Assembly: GCA_028687935.1 (NCBI GenBank)
Contig: JAQTZE010000002.1
Location: 1 to 64,000, forward strand
Direction: 5' to 3'
Origin: Sulfurimonas sp.
GTDB lineage: Bacteria; Campylobacterota; Campylobacteria; Campylobacterales; Sulfurimonadaceae
Length of the DNA: 64,000 bases
Part shown: piece after piece, positions 1-8,185 of the stretch
How positions within the stretch are numbered: the stretch's first letter is position 1
Layout: each line of letters begins with the position of its first letter
Made by a program: the position numbers and the translations under genes
Notes under the pieces: model-generated
What the model saw: the letters and a program-made list of their open reading frames with translations, nothing else
What the model was told of the DNA's origin: nothing
The model's database searches: none

Positions 1-633
1 AACGCAGCCGACGCAGCAAACGCAGCAATCACAGCAGCAGAGAACGCCGCAGATACATTAGCAAACAATGAGAACCCAACCTCCGCAGATATCGCTACTG
101 CAAATAACGCAATCAGCGCAGCCGACGCAGCAATCGCAACAGCAGCAGAGGCAGCTCAAAGCTATGCAGACGCAGCTCATGCAGCAGGTGAAACTCCAGT
201 TGATACAACAACAGTTGGCTCAACTGAAACAGCAACAACAACTGTTACCCAAGCAGTAGCTGCAGAAGTAGATTCAGACAAAGCAGTAGATGATCTACTC
301 ACTTCAGCAAACAACGCAGCCGACGCAGCAAATGCAGCTATCACAGCTGCAGAGAATGCAGCAGATACACTAGCAAACAATGAGAACCCAACATCCGCAG
401 ACATCGCCACTGCAAATAACGCCATCACTGCAGCAGAGACAGCAATCGCAACAGCAGCCGATGCAGCAGCAACATACTCAAACGCAGCAACAAACGCAGG
501 TGAAACTCCAGTAGAGACAACAGCAGTAGGCTCAACTGAAACAGCAACTACAACTCTTACAGAGGCAATAGCTGCAGAGGATGCAAGTGATGCAGTTATC
601 GCTGATATGGTTGCAGATGTAGCAGAGCTTACA
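1..633 (+). repeat. Tandem Ala-rich coding repeat, about 312-321 bp period
   Basis: The segment beginning at base 1 recurs at base 313 with high identity (both start AACGCAGCCGACGCAGCAAA), giving a 312-bp (104-codon) unit. The second unit runs to about 633, and a third, diverged copy begins at 634. The encoded units share the phrases NNENPTSADIATANNAI and GETPV-TT-VGSTETATTT. The array continues off the left edge, so its copy number is unknown. Such arrays can change length by recombination. Confidence 0.85.
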
Positions 634-3600
634 AACGCAGCAAATGATGCAGCAGCGGATGCACAAAGCGCAGCAGATGTAGCAAGTGATGCAACGGCAG
701 TAGCAGAAGTAAACCCAACTCCAGATAATCTTGCTACAGCGCAAGCAGCACAAGATGCAGCGACAGAAGCGGCAACAGCAGCTACGAGCGCAGCGAATAT
801 ATTAAGTGCGGCAGTTGATAGCTTAAACGCAGCAGCAACAGCAGCAGGTGAGAGTGTGGATACAACAGCTGCTACAAACGCAGTAAACGCAGCAAATAAT
901 ACAGCTGCAAACGCAACACAAGCAGGTCAAATCAATGACAGAATATCAACAGTTTCTGATAGCGATGATACGGATAACAGCATCAATGAAAATGTAGCAG
1001 AAGGAACATATACCGGTGTCACGCTAAACGCAGTCGATGTGGATGGGGACTCAGTGACATATAGCGTCGCCGATGGAGTTCCATTTAGTGTCAATGCAGA
1101 TGGACAGATCGTGACAAGTGGAGCGATAGATTTTGAAGCAAATCCTAGTTATACATTTGACGTCATGGCTACAAGCGCGGATGGTACGAGTTCTACTCAG
1201 AGTATCACAATAAATGTAGCGGATATCGATGATACTATTGTAAATACAATAGCTGATTTGAGTGATACAAGTGAGAGTGGTCTCTCTTCTACTGACAATA
1301 TAACAAATGACAATACACCTACGATAAATGGAACAACAGAAGCTGGTGCGACAGTTGTTATTACAACGGCACTTGGTATTGTTGTAGGCTCTGGCGTAGC
1401 TGATACAGATGGTAACTACTCTATTACAACTGATACACTTGGAGATGGTGCACAGACTTTGACTATTACAGCTACCGATGCAGCGGGTAATGCTTCGTCA
1501 ACTACTCAAGATGTAACAATTGACACGGCTTCAAGCGATATATCTGCACTTGCGATAACAAATATTGTAGACAATGCAGGAGATTACTCTTCTGTGACTA
1601 TGAGCGGAATGGGCGCAGAGGCTGGCAATACTATCACAATCTATGATGAAGATGGTACAGCAGTAGCGACTGCTGAAGTGGATGCCAATGGTGTCTGGAG
1701 TGCCGATATTTCGAACTTAAGTGCAACAGCTATCAATGATAACGAGTTTTTCAGTATCACTGAGACAGATAGTGCCGGTAATGTGACAGCACAAACAGAC
1801 AGCGCGCAATACTGGCATGGGACATATTCAAACGCTTCAACTGAAGAGAGTGATGACTTTGTATTTATGGGTAGCGGTGATGACAGAGTTGGCATAGATG
1901 TGGATGATACGAATGATTCAGTAGTCATCGATGGTGGTGCTGGAGATGATACAGCAGTATTTAGCGGTAATTTTGCAGATTATATGATCTCAACAAATGC
2001 AGATGGAAACCTTGTAGTCACTGAGACAAACGGCGATGTGAATGAGCTGAGAAATATAGAAAAAGTAGAGTTTGCAGATGGTGTGATGAATGTAGCGGAT
2101 AAAACATTTGTCTCAGATGGTGTAGAGGCTCCTGAGCTCAGTATCTCATTTGGGGAGGCTGTCGCACAGATTGTTCAAGTCGTAGACACGGCAGCAATGG
2201 CAGCACAGCATATCACAGCCAACAGTGATGGTACATATTCTCAGACGACTTATACTGAAACTGCAAAACTTATGAAAACTGAGACAATATCAGTAGGAAA
2301 AGCAGAAAATATTCGTCTTGATGATGCCCCTGATCATGGAACTGTCGAAGTCCAAGAAGCAAATGGCACATGGAGTAAAATGGTTGTCGGACAAGAGTAT
2401 GATGCATCTGTACAAGTGCGTTTTACCCCTGATAGTAGTGCAAGTAGTGCTACACATGATGTAAAAATAGGTACGTTTGGAGAGAAAGAAGGCACAAATA
2501 AATTCACTGAAAAAGTGGATATAAGTGACTGGGGAACAGCAGCAAAAGACGGTAAAAGCGTTACTTTTATCGATGGTGATTTAAGTGTGACGACAACGGT
2601 TGTACAAAACGGTTCAGAACAGAAGTTGGGTGTTTACAATAAATCCGGAACTTCTGATGGCGCAGGTATCGGAGATACAGATAATGCGGGTCTTAGCCGT
2701 GGTGAGACAATGGTGGTTAAAATCGATGGACAAGATGTCAATCAGGTTGCATTTACTCTTGATGGGCTTGGTAGCTATTTTGATAAAAAAGATTCTCACG
2801 CGACACAAGTCATTATCACTGCTTTTGATAAAGATGGAAATGTTATCGATGCTCAAGGCGGCTATAGAGAGTCAGGTAGTTTTGTCGATAACTATGAATT
2901 TACTACAACTGTTCCGGTAGCGAGATTTGAGATCACTACAGAGGGAAGTGATGGAAACTTCGTCGTTCAAAACATGACACTCTCCAAAACAATCGTCGAT
3001 GAAGTGAAATTTACGGCTATTGCACAAGACGGGACTGAGTTGAGTGTAGCGAGTGAACTCAATATCCAGCAAGGCACAAGCACAACTGATATCACAGGAC
3101 TACTTCCAGTCTCAGATACAGCGATGACAAAAGAGATAAAAGTCGTTGATGTTGCGAGAATGGAAGCTAAAGGGGCACTTTTAGTTGATGGGGTATGGGC
3201 CGTTGTCAGCGGTGTTGAGAGTGTTGAACCTCCAATGCGTGATGAACTAAACGGCTATGACTACACATTGGATCTCAGTGCTGCGGCAGCAGATGGTGAA
3301 AAACTCTCTGTCGTTACACTGGATAATCTTCCTGAGGGTGCGACACTCTCAGGCGCAGGTGTTGTAGGCAATACAGTCGATCTTAGTTTGGCTGATCCAT
3401 CTGATCCGGTTATCCTCTCAAGCACTAAAGAGCTGAGTAATACAGAACTCAATACACTTGAAGCGAGTGTAACAGCTACAAATGACAAAGGTGAGAGCAA
3501 TACTTCCTTTGATAGCAGTGACCTTGATGTGAGCGGAGATCTCGGAAATGACACCTATGATGTAAGTGAAGATAACACTATAGAAGCAGGTGAGGGTAAC

Positions 3601-4014
3601 GATACTTTTGTACTCGGTGCAGATGATCTTGAGAGCACTATGAGTCTTGATGGCGGAGAAGGTCTTGACACTCTAGTATTTGAAGGGGATATGAACATCG
3701 ATCTTGGGGCTCTTGAGAGTGGAGTGCAAAATATTGAAGCGATAGATCTTGGTCAAGGTGAGCAAAATATTTCACTCTCGCTTGATGATGTGCTTGATAT
3801 TACAGATGTTGATAATGTATTGCGTATCGATGGTGATGCTGGTGATACGATCAACCTTGACACACTGGATACAGGTGGCTCTGGTGAGTGGACGCTTGGT
3901 GAATTTAAAACAGATCTTGAAACAGGTCAGACGTATCAGGAATATACTGGCGGAGAGGGTGATGATACTGTCACTTTAGAGATCAGTACAAATATAACGA
4001 TAGAGGAGAGCTAA
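1..4014 (+). CDS. Large repetitive RTX/Ig-like adhesin, 3' part (5' end outside window)
   Basis: Reading frame 1 is open from the first base to the stop at 4012-4014, so this is the C-terminal 1337 residues of a longer surface or secreted protein. Order of parts: Ala/Asn/Thr-rich repeats of about 104 residues (to about base 950), a cadherin-like module (about 1015-1240, with VDVDGDSVTYSV), a bacterial Ig-like module (about 1300-1530, with TDAAGNASSTTQDVTID), Ca-binding RTX-like stretches (VIDGGAGDDTAVFSG near 1930), a long module I do not recognise (about 2130-3000), and a C-terminal RTX-like part (EAGEGNDTFVLG, GGEGLDTLVF, GGEGDDTVTLE). Such tails are type I secretion signals, and a complete type I secretion operon faces this gene 57 bp away. 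A role in attachment or biofilm, as for LapA/Bap-type proteins, is inferred from architecture. An ATG at 607 exists but is internal. Confidence 0.85.
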   Translation, partial: NAADAANAAITAAENAADTLANNENPTSADIATANNAISAADAAIATAAEAAQSYADAAHAAGETPVDTTTVGSTETATTTVTQAVAAEVDSDKAVDDLLTSANNAADAANAAITAAENAADTLANNENPTSADIATANNAITAAETAIATAADAAATYSNAATNAGETPVETTAVGSTETATTTLTEAIAAEDASDAVIADMVADVAELTNAANDAAADAQSAADVASDATAVAEVNPTPDNLATAQAAQDAATEAATAATSAANILSAAVDSLNAAATAAGESVDTTAATNAVNAANNTAANATQAGQINDRISTVSDSDDTDNSINENVAEGTYTGVTLNAVDVDGDSVTYSVADGVPFSVNADGQIVTSGAIDFEANPSYTFDVMATSADGTSSTQSITINVADIDDTIVNTIADLSDTSESGLSSTDNITNDNTPTINGTTEAGATVVITTALGIVVGSGVADTDGNYSITTDTLGDGAQTLTITATDAAGNASSTTQDVTIDTASSDISALAITNIVDNAGDYSSVTMSGMGAEAGNTITIYDEDGTAVATAEVDANGVWSADISNLSATAINDNEFFSITETDSAGNVTAQTDSAQYWHGTYSNASTEESDDFVFMGSGDDRVGIDVDDTNDSVVIDGGAGDDTAVFSGNFADYMISTNADGNLVVTETNGDVNELRNIEKVEFADGVMNVADKTFVSDGVEAPELSISFGEAVAQIVQVVDTAAMAAQHITANSDGTYSQTTYTETAKLMKTETISVGKAENIRLDDAPDHGTVEVQEANGTWSKMVVGQEYDASVQVRFTPDSSASSATHDVKIGTFGEKEGTNKFTEKVDISDWGTAAKDGKSVTFIDGDLSVTTTVVQNGSEQKLGVYNKSGTSDGAGIGDTDNAGLSRGETMVVKIDGQDVNQVAFTLDGLGSYFDKKDSHATQVIITAFDKDGNVIDAQGGYRESGSFVDNYEFTTTVPVARFEITTEGSDGNFVVQNMTLSKTIVDEVKFTAIAQDGTELSVASELNIQQGTSTTDITGLLPVSDTAMTKEIKVVDVARMEAKGALLVDGVWAVVSGVESVEPPMRDELNGYDYTLDLSAAAADGEKLSVVTLDNLPEGATLSGAGVVGNTVDLSLADPSDPVILSSTKELSNTELNTLEASVTATNDKGESNTSFDSSDLDVSGDLGNDTYDVSEDNTIEAGEGNDTFVLGADDLESTMSLDGGEGLDTLVFEGDMNIDLGALESGVQNIEAIDLGQGEQNISLSLDDVLDITDVDNVLRIDGDAGDTINLDTLDTGGSGEWTLGEFKTDLETGQTYQEYTGGEGDDTVTLEISTNITIEES

Positions 4015-4071
4015 GGCGCTCTTCTTATCACGAGCAAAACGCAGTTTTCTGTTTTTAGTGTTTTTTGAGTT

Positions 4072-4677
4072 CTACTTTAGCAGTAATACTAAAGAGACTC
4101 TATCGTTGACGTGGAGTTTAGAAAATATTGCGCTTACGTGCGCTTTGACAGTTCTTGGAGTGATGTCGAGTTTTGAAGCGATAGCATCATTGGTAAAACC
4201 ATCTAAAATAAGATAGATTACTTCACTCTCTTTGGGGGTGAGTTTACTCTCAACGAGTTCAAGTGCTTCGTGGCTGAGTGATTTGTCTTTCTCTTTTGTG
4301 ATGAGTGCCGCTGTGAGTTCCGGATAGCTCCAAACTTGTCCTGCGTTTATTGTCTCAAGGATCTGCGCAAAGTGAACCTGCGCCATTCTTGAGTTGCCAT
4401 AGGCTTGCGCTCCACGAGAGATAAGCATCTTCCCTGTTGCAATTGCCGGAACTCTCTCAAGTATCACACAGTTTTTAGGTAATTTATCTGCATATATAAG
4501 TTTATTTAAGTCGTGAGCGACAGTGTCATAATCGACTATGAGCATATATCTTTCTCTCCCTTTTAGCTCTTGGAACAATGTGTCCAGCTCATAGCATGGA
4601 GTAAAAGAGCCTATCTCATGTCTGTGTTGAAACTCATCGATCATGTCTAAATCTGTGCTAAAAAAGATGATCTGCAT
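4072..4677 (-). CDS. LuxR/FixJ-type transcriptional regulator with degenerate receiver-like N-terminus
   Basis: 201 residues. The C-terminal 60 or so form a GerE/LuxR helix-turn-helix: LTPKESEVIYLILDGFTNDA followed by IASKLDITPRTVKAHVSAIF. The N-terminal part has the size and strand pattern of a receiver domain (MQIIFFSTDLDMI at the first strand, LIVDYDTVA around the phosphoacceptor position). However, it lacks a convincing acidic pair at the start and the usual K near the end (AYGNSRM), so it is probably not phosphorylated conventionally. It is the last gene of the leftward secretion operon, one base after the HlyD-type gene, and faces the adhesin gene. A local role in controlling the adhesin or its exporter is inferred. 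Confidence 0.75.
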   Translation of the reverse strand: MQIIFFSTDLDMIDEFQHRHEIGSFTPCYELDTLFQELKGRERYMLIVDYDTVAHDLNKLIYADKLPKNCVILERVPAIATGKMLISRGAQAYGNSRMAQVHFAQILETINAGQVWSYPELTAALITKEKDKSLSHEALELVESKLTPKESEVIYLILDGFTNDAIASKLDITPRTVKAHVSAIFSKLHVNDRVSLVLLLK

Positions 4678-4678
4678 A

Positions 4679-6019
4679 TTATCTCTCCGAAAAAACGTAT
4701 TGTTTAGATTTTAAGATAGGTTTCAAAATATACTGCATAACGCTTTTTTTGCCAGTCACAATATCTACACTCGCAGTCATACCAGGGATGATTTTGAGCG
4801 GATGTTCAGGAGATCCGAGATAGTTTCTGTCTGTCTCAACATGGATAAGATAAAAAGTGTTCTCTTTATTGTCTGTGATAGTATCAGGCGAGATATTGAC
4901 GACTTTACCGCTTAGACCTCCATGTATTGCATAATCATAGGCAGATATTTTGACCTGTGCATCAGCTCCTGGGTGGATAAACGCAATATCGCTTGGCTTG
5001 ATCTTGATCTCAAGATAGAGTCTTTTGTCTGTTGGAACGATCTCGACGAGATCATCTCCAGGTTTGATAACACCGCCAACGGTATGCACAAAAAGTTTTT
5101 GCACTATCCCATCTACAGGTGATTTTACCATGGTTCTATCGACTTGGTCACTGAGTGCGATTTGTTGCGTTTTGAGTCTTTGGAGTTCTGCACTTACTTC
5201 ATTGAGCTCTTGTTTAGCTGTATTGAAAAAGAGCTGTTTGGACTCTTCACGTTTACTTCTATACTCTTCTATGGCCGAGAGAAGTCTCGGAAGTGAGAGT
5301 TGTGCACTTTGGATATCATTTTCTATTGCGTTTGCTTCGCGTTTGAGCTTTAAAAAGTCTACTTTTGATTTGACACCTTCACGTACCATAGGCGCTGTCA
5401 TTGCTATCTCTTCTGTGACGAACTCAAGAGATTTTTTGAGTGACATGATTCTTGCCTGAGCCTCTTTATGCTCCTGTATTCTTTGCGTTATCTGCTCGAC
5501 AAATGCATTGTCTTTTGCGTTAAATTCTAGTTTGTTGGAGTTATAAAGCCTTCGCGCAAGTTCGAGTTGTGCTAAAAAACTTGGATCTTCTGTTTTGATC
5601 TCTTCAAGCTCCAAGCCATTTGCTTCGGCATAGAGGCGATGTTGTTTTGCTTGAAGTTCTTGAACTTTCATCTCGTTGGTCTGAGAAGTAGAAGTGGATT
5701 TTGCATTATTGATGCGTAGTATCACTTGATCGACTTTAACAACAGTTCCCTCTTCAACTAGGATGGCCTCAACTATACCACCTTCGAGGTTTTGTATCAC
5801 CTGATTTTGGCCATAGGGGATAACATCACCATCACCGCGTGTAATCTCATCTATCTCAGCAAAAGATGCCCAGACGATAAACGCAAAGATAGTAAAGAGC
5901 CAGATTTTTATCACTTTGCTGACGTTGGAAGGTGCACGGTTTAAGATAGCAGCACTAAGGCTGTTCATAAACTCATAATCTTTTTCGTTGTACTCTACTG
6001 GAGCGTTACTTTTTTTCAT
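4679..6019 (-). CDS. HlyD-family type I secretion periplasmic adaptor
   Basis: 446 residues. One N-terminal membrane helix (about residues 37-55, IKIWLFTIFAFIVWASFAEI) is followed by a lipoyl/barrel half-motif (GDGDVIPYGQNQVIQNLEGG), a long coiled-coil hairpin (about 115-280), and the second barrel half (VKSPVDGIVQKLFVHTVGG). The C-terminus carries the family feature GMTASVDIVTGKKSV. It joins the inner-membrane ABC exporter to the outer-membrane channel. Its start overlaps the stop of the ABC gene by 4 bp (6016-6019), as expected for translational coupling. Confidence 0.92.
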   Translation of the reverse strand: MKKSNAPVEYNEKDYEFMNSLSAAILNRAPSNVSKVIKIWLFTIFAFIVWASFAEIDEITRGDGDVIPYGQNQVIQNLEGGIVEAILVEEGTVVKVDQVILRINNAKSTSTSQTNEMKVQELQAKQHRLYAEANGLELEEIKTEDPSFLAQLELARRLYNSNKLEFNAKDNAFVEQITQRIQEHKEAQARIMSLKKSLEFVTEEIAMTAPMVREGVKSKVDFLKLKREANAIENDIQSAQLSLPRLLSAIEEYRSKREESKQLFFNTAKQELNEVSAELQRLKTQQIALSDQVDRTMVKSPVDGIVQKLFVHTVGGVIKPGDDLVEIVPTDKRLYLEIKIKPSDIAFIHPGADAQVKISAYDYAIHGGLSGKVVNISPDTITDNKENTFYLIHVETDRNYLGSPEHPLKIIPGMTASVDIVTGKKSVMQYILKPILKSKQYVFSER

Positions 6020-8175
6020 GCTTTCCCTCCACCTTGAAGCTGTTTGAGTGCTCTCTCTTTTGGAGCATCGATGAAGATTTTTCCATCATTGACCACGATG
6101 ACTCTGTCAACGATTTTAAGCAGTGTCATTTTTTGTGTGACCATGAGCGAGGTGACACCTTTGAGACTCTCTACCATGTTATCAAGAAGTTTGGATTCTG
6201 TTATCTGATCCATTGCGTTTGTGGGTTCATCAAGAAGCATGATCGGAGCATTGAGTAAAAATGCACGAGCTATTCCGATACTTTGACGCTGACCTCCAGA
6301 GAGACCTTGACCGCGCTCTCCAATTGGCATCTCATACCCTTTTGGATGTTTTTTTACAAACTCTGAGGTTCCGCTGATTTGCGCCGCACGTATCATCGCT
6401 CCATCACTTGCATGAGTCGCTCTGTAGGTGATGTTATCTTTAACAGTCCCTCTAAAGAGCATGATATCTTGAGAGACATAACTGATATTTTTACGCAAAT
6501 CTGCTGGATCTATCTGTTTGATATCGATACCATCGATGAGAATCTGTCCACTATCTGGTTCATACAGACCTAAGATAAGCTTTTGGATACTGCTTTTTCC
6601 TGAACCGATACGTCCGATGATAGCGACGTGTTCCCCTGGATTGATGACAAAAGAGACATTTCTCAGCGCTGGGACTTCGTTGTTTGGATAGGTAAATGTC
6701 ACATCCACAAACTCGATATGACCACTAAATTCAGGTCTCTCAACAAATTTTTTTCCGCTTGGTCGCTCGCTTGGCTTGGAGATGATATCGTTGAGCGTCT
6801 CATAAGAGGTCTTTGTATCTTCATAGTTTGTCATCAGTGCAGCCACCTGACTCATAGGAGAGAGCGTGCGTGATGTGAGGATGACGATAGCGATAAGTCC
6901 CCCCATAGAGAGTGAAAAATCTTGGATGAGATAGACACCATAGACGATGATCATAACTGTATTTATCTGGATAAGCAGTTGTGTGATGGTAGGAATAGAA
7001 GCAGAGAGCATGCGAGAGCTAAGACTTTTGCCTGCTATCTCTCCAGTCGCTTCTTCCCATCTCCACTGCATCTGGCTCATAGTTCCAAGACTCTTGAGTG
7101 TTTCGATGTTGTTGAGTGTCTCGATAAGGATAGAACTTTTTTTTGCACTGGCTTCATGGGTACTCTCGATACTCTCACGCAGAGGTTTTTTGATGAAGTA
7201 GGCATAGCCGATGATAAATATCATCGTCGTGATAGGGATAAGTACGATAGCACCACCAATATAGGCGATAACAAAGAGAAAGATGATGGCAAAAGGAAGA
7301 TCAATGACAGCTGCCATCGTTGCGTTTGTCAAAAAGCTTCTTATGGAGTCAAAGTCTTTGAGGTTACTTGCGAAAGAACCTACGGAAGCAGGGTGGTTTG
7401 CCATCTTGAGATCAAGCACTTTTTCAAAGATGATAGAGGACATAATAACATCACTCTTCTTCGCCGCACTCTCAAGCAGGTAGGTTCGTGTAAATTTTAG
7501 ATAGGTATCGATAATATAGATAATGGAAACACCAATAGCAAAAATCCATAGCGTTTCAATAGCGTTGTTTGGGACAACTCTATCGTAGACGTTCATCGTA
7601 AAAAGAGGGGACGCCAAAACAAAAAGGTTGATAAGCAGGGAAGCATACAGTACGTCTTTGTAGACACCTGCTGAGAGTTTTATCGTGCTCCAAAACCAAT
7701 GTTTTTGTTGAAGATGCAGTGTTCTTGAACTCTCATCTGAGTATTCAAAGGCTTTTTTGACCATAAAACCAAACCCGATATACTCATCCGTAAGGTCTTC
7801 TACATCAACCCACTGCTCGATTGCTTCTTCAGCTGGCATGATGATTTTGACCTGAGTGTTGTCTTCGCTAAATCTATCCAAAATACATGCACTTTGGTTT
7901 GAAAGAAGGATAATCATAGGGAGTTGCAGGGGTGATATTTGAGAAAGTGGTCTACGGATGAGAGAAGACTTAAGTCCTGCTCTCTCTGCTGCACGGGAGA
8001 AGAGTCCTTTAGCATTGTTGATAGAGAAGAGTTCCGGAGATTCGGCACCAGGTTCTACCGGCAATCCTGCTGTGAGGGCTTCTGCAGAAAAAGGTTTGTG
8101 ATAAAGTTTTGTAAAGAGCACCAGACAATCTAGCAGGGCGTCCATTCTAAGGTTATCAGCAGATGTTATGAGCAT
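6016..8175 (-). CDS. Type I secretion ABC exporter with C39-like N-terminal domain (LapB/HlyB type)
   Basis: 719 residues. The N-terminal 130 or so residues look like the peptidase-like but non-cleaving C39-like domain of large-adhesin exporters (MDALLDCLVLFTKLYHKPFS). A six-helix ABC membrane domain follows (about 160-430). The nucleotide-binding domain has Walker A GRIGSGKSS, signature LSGGQRQSIGIARA, Walker B PIMLLDEPTNAMD, and an atypical switch region VTQKMTLLKIVDRVIV, where the usual H is not obvious (VTQK). It powers export of the adhesin through the adaptor and TolC-like channel encoded next to it. It starts 10 bp after the TolC-like gene. Confidence 0.92.
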   Translation of the reverse strand: MLITSADNLRMDALLDCLVLFTKLYHKPFSAEALTAGLPVEPGAESPELFSINNAKGLFSRAAERAGLKSSLIRRPLSQISPLQLPMIILLSNQSACILDRFSEDNTQVKIIMPAEEAIEQWVDVEDLTDEYIGFGFMVKKAFEYSDESSRTLHLQQKHWFWSTIKLSAGVYKDVLYASLLINLFVLASPLFTMNVYDRVVPNNAIETLWIFAIGVSIIYIIDTYLKFTRTYLLESAAKKSDVIMSSIIFEKVLDLKMANHPASVGSFASNLKDFDSIRSFLTNATMAAVIDLPFAIIFLFVIAYIGGAIVLIPITTMIFIIGYAYFIKKPLRESIESTHEASAKKSSILIETLNNIETLKSLGTMSQMQWRWEEATGEIAGKSLSSRMLSASIPTITQLLIQINTVMIIVYGVYLIQDFSLSMGGLIAIVILTSRTLSPMSQVAALMTNYEDTKTSYETLNDIISKPSERPSGKKFVERPEFSGHIEFVDVTFTYPNNEVPALRNVSFVINPGEHVAIIGRIGSGKSSIQKLILGLYEPDSGQILIDGIDIKQIDPADLRKNISYVSQDIMLFRGTVKDNITYRATHASDGAMIRAAQISGTSEFVKKHPKGYEMPIGERGQGLSGGQRQSIGIARAFLLNAPIMLLDEPTNAMDQITESKLLDNMVESLKGVTSLMVTQKMTLLKIVDRVIVVNDGKIFIDAPKERALKQLQGGGKA

Positions 8176-8185
8176 ATCATGACCT

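Noticed and set aside
177..428. Ala/Ser-rich open frame on the minus strand of the adhesin repeats
   Set aside because: It is the mirror of the repeated Ala-rich coding sequence; frame 1 on the plus strand is open throughout and continues into recognisable domains.
607..4014. Treating 607 as the adhesin start
   Set aside because: The same frame is open back to base 1 with the same repeat family, and there is no ribosome site before 607, so the gene begins left of the window.
6922..7500. 192-residue plus-strand frame inside the ABC exporter gene
   Set aside because: It is antisense to a conserved coding sequence, with no ribosome site and no family resemblance; the same holds for other long antisense frames (e.g. 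20274-20969, 57679-58266).
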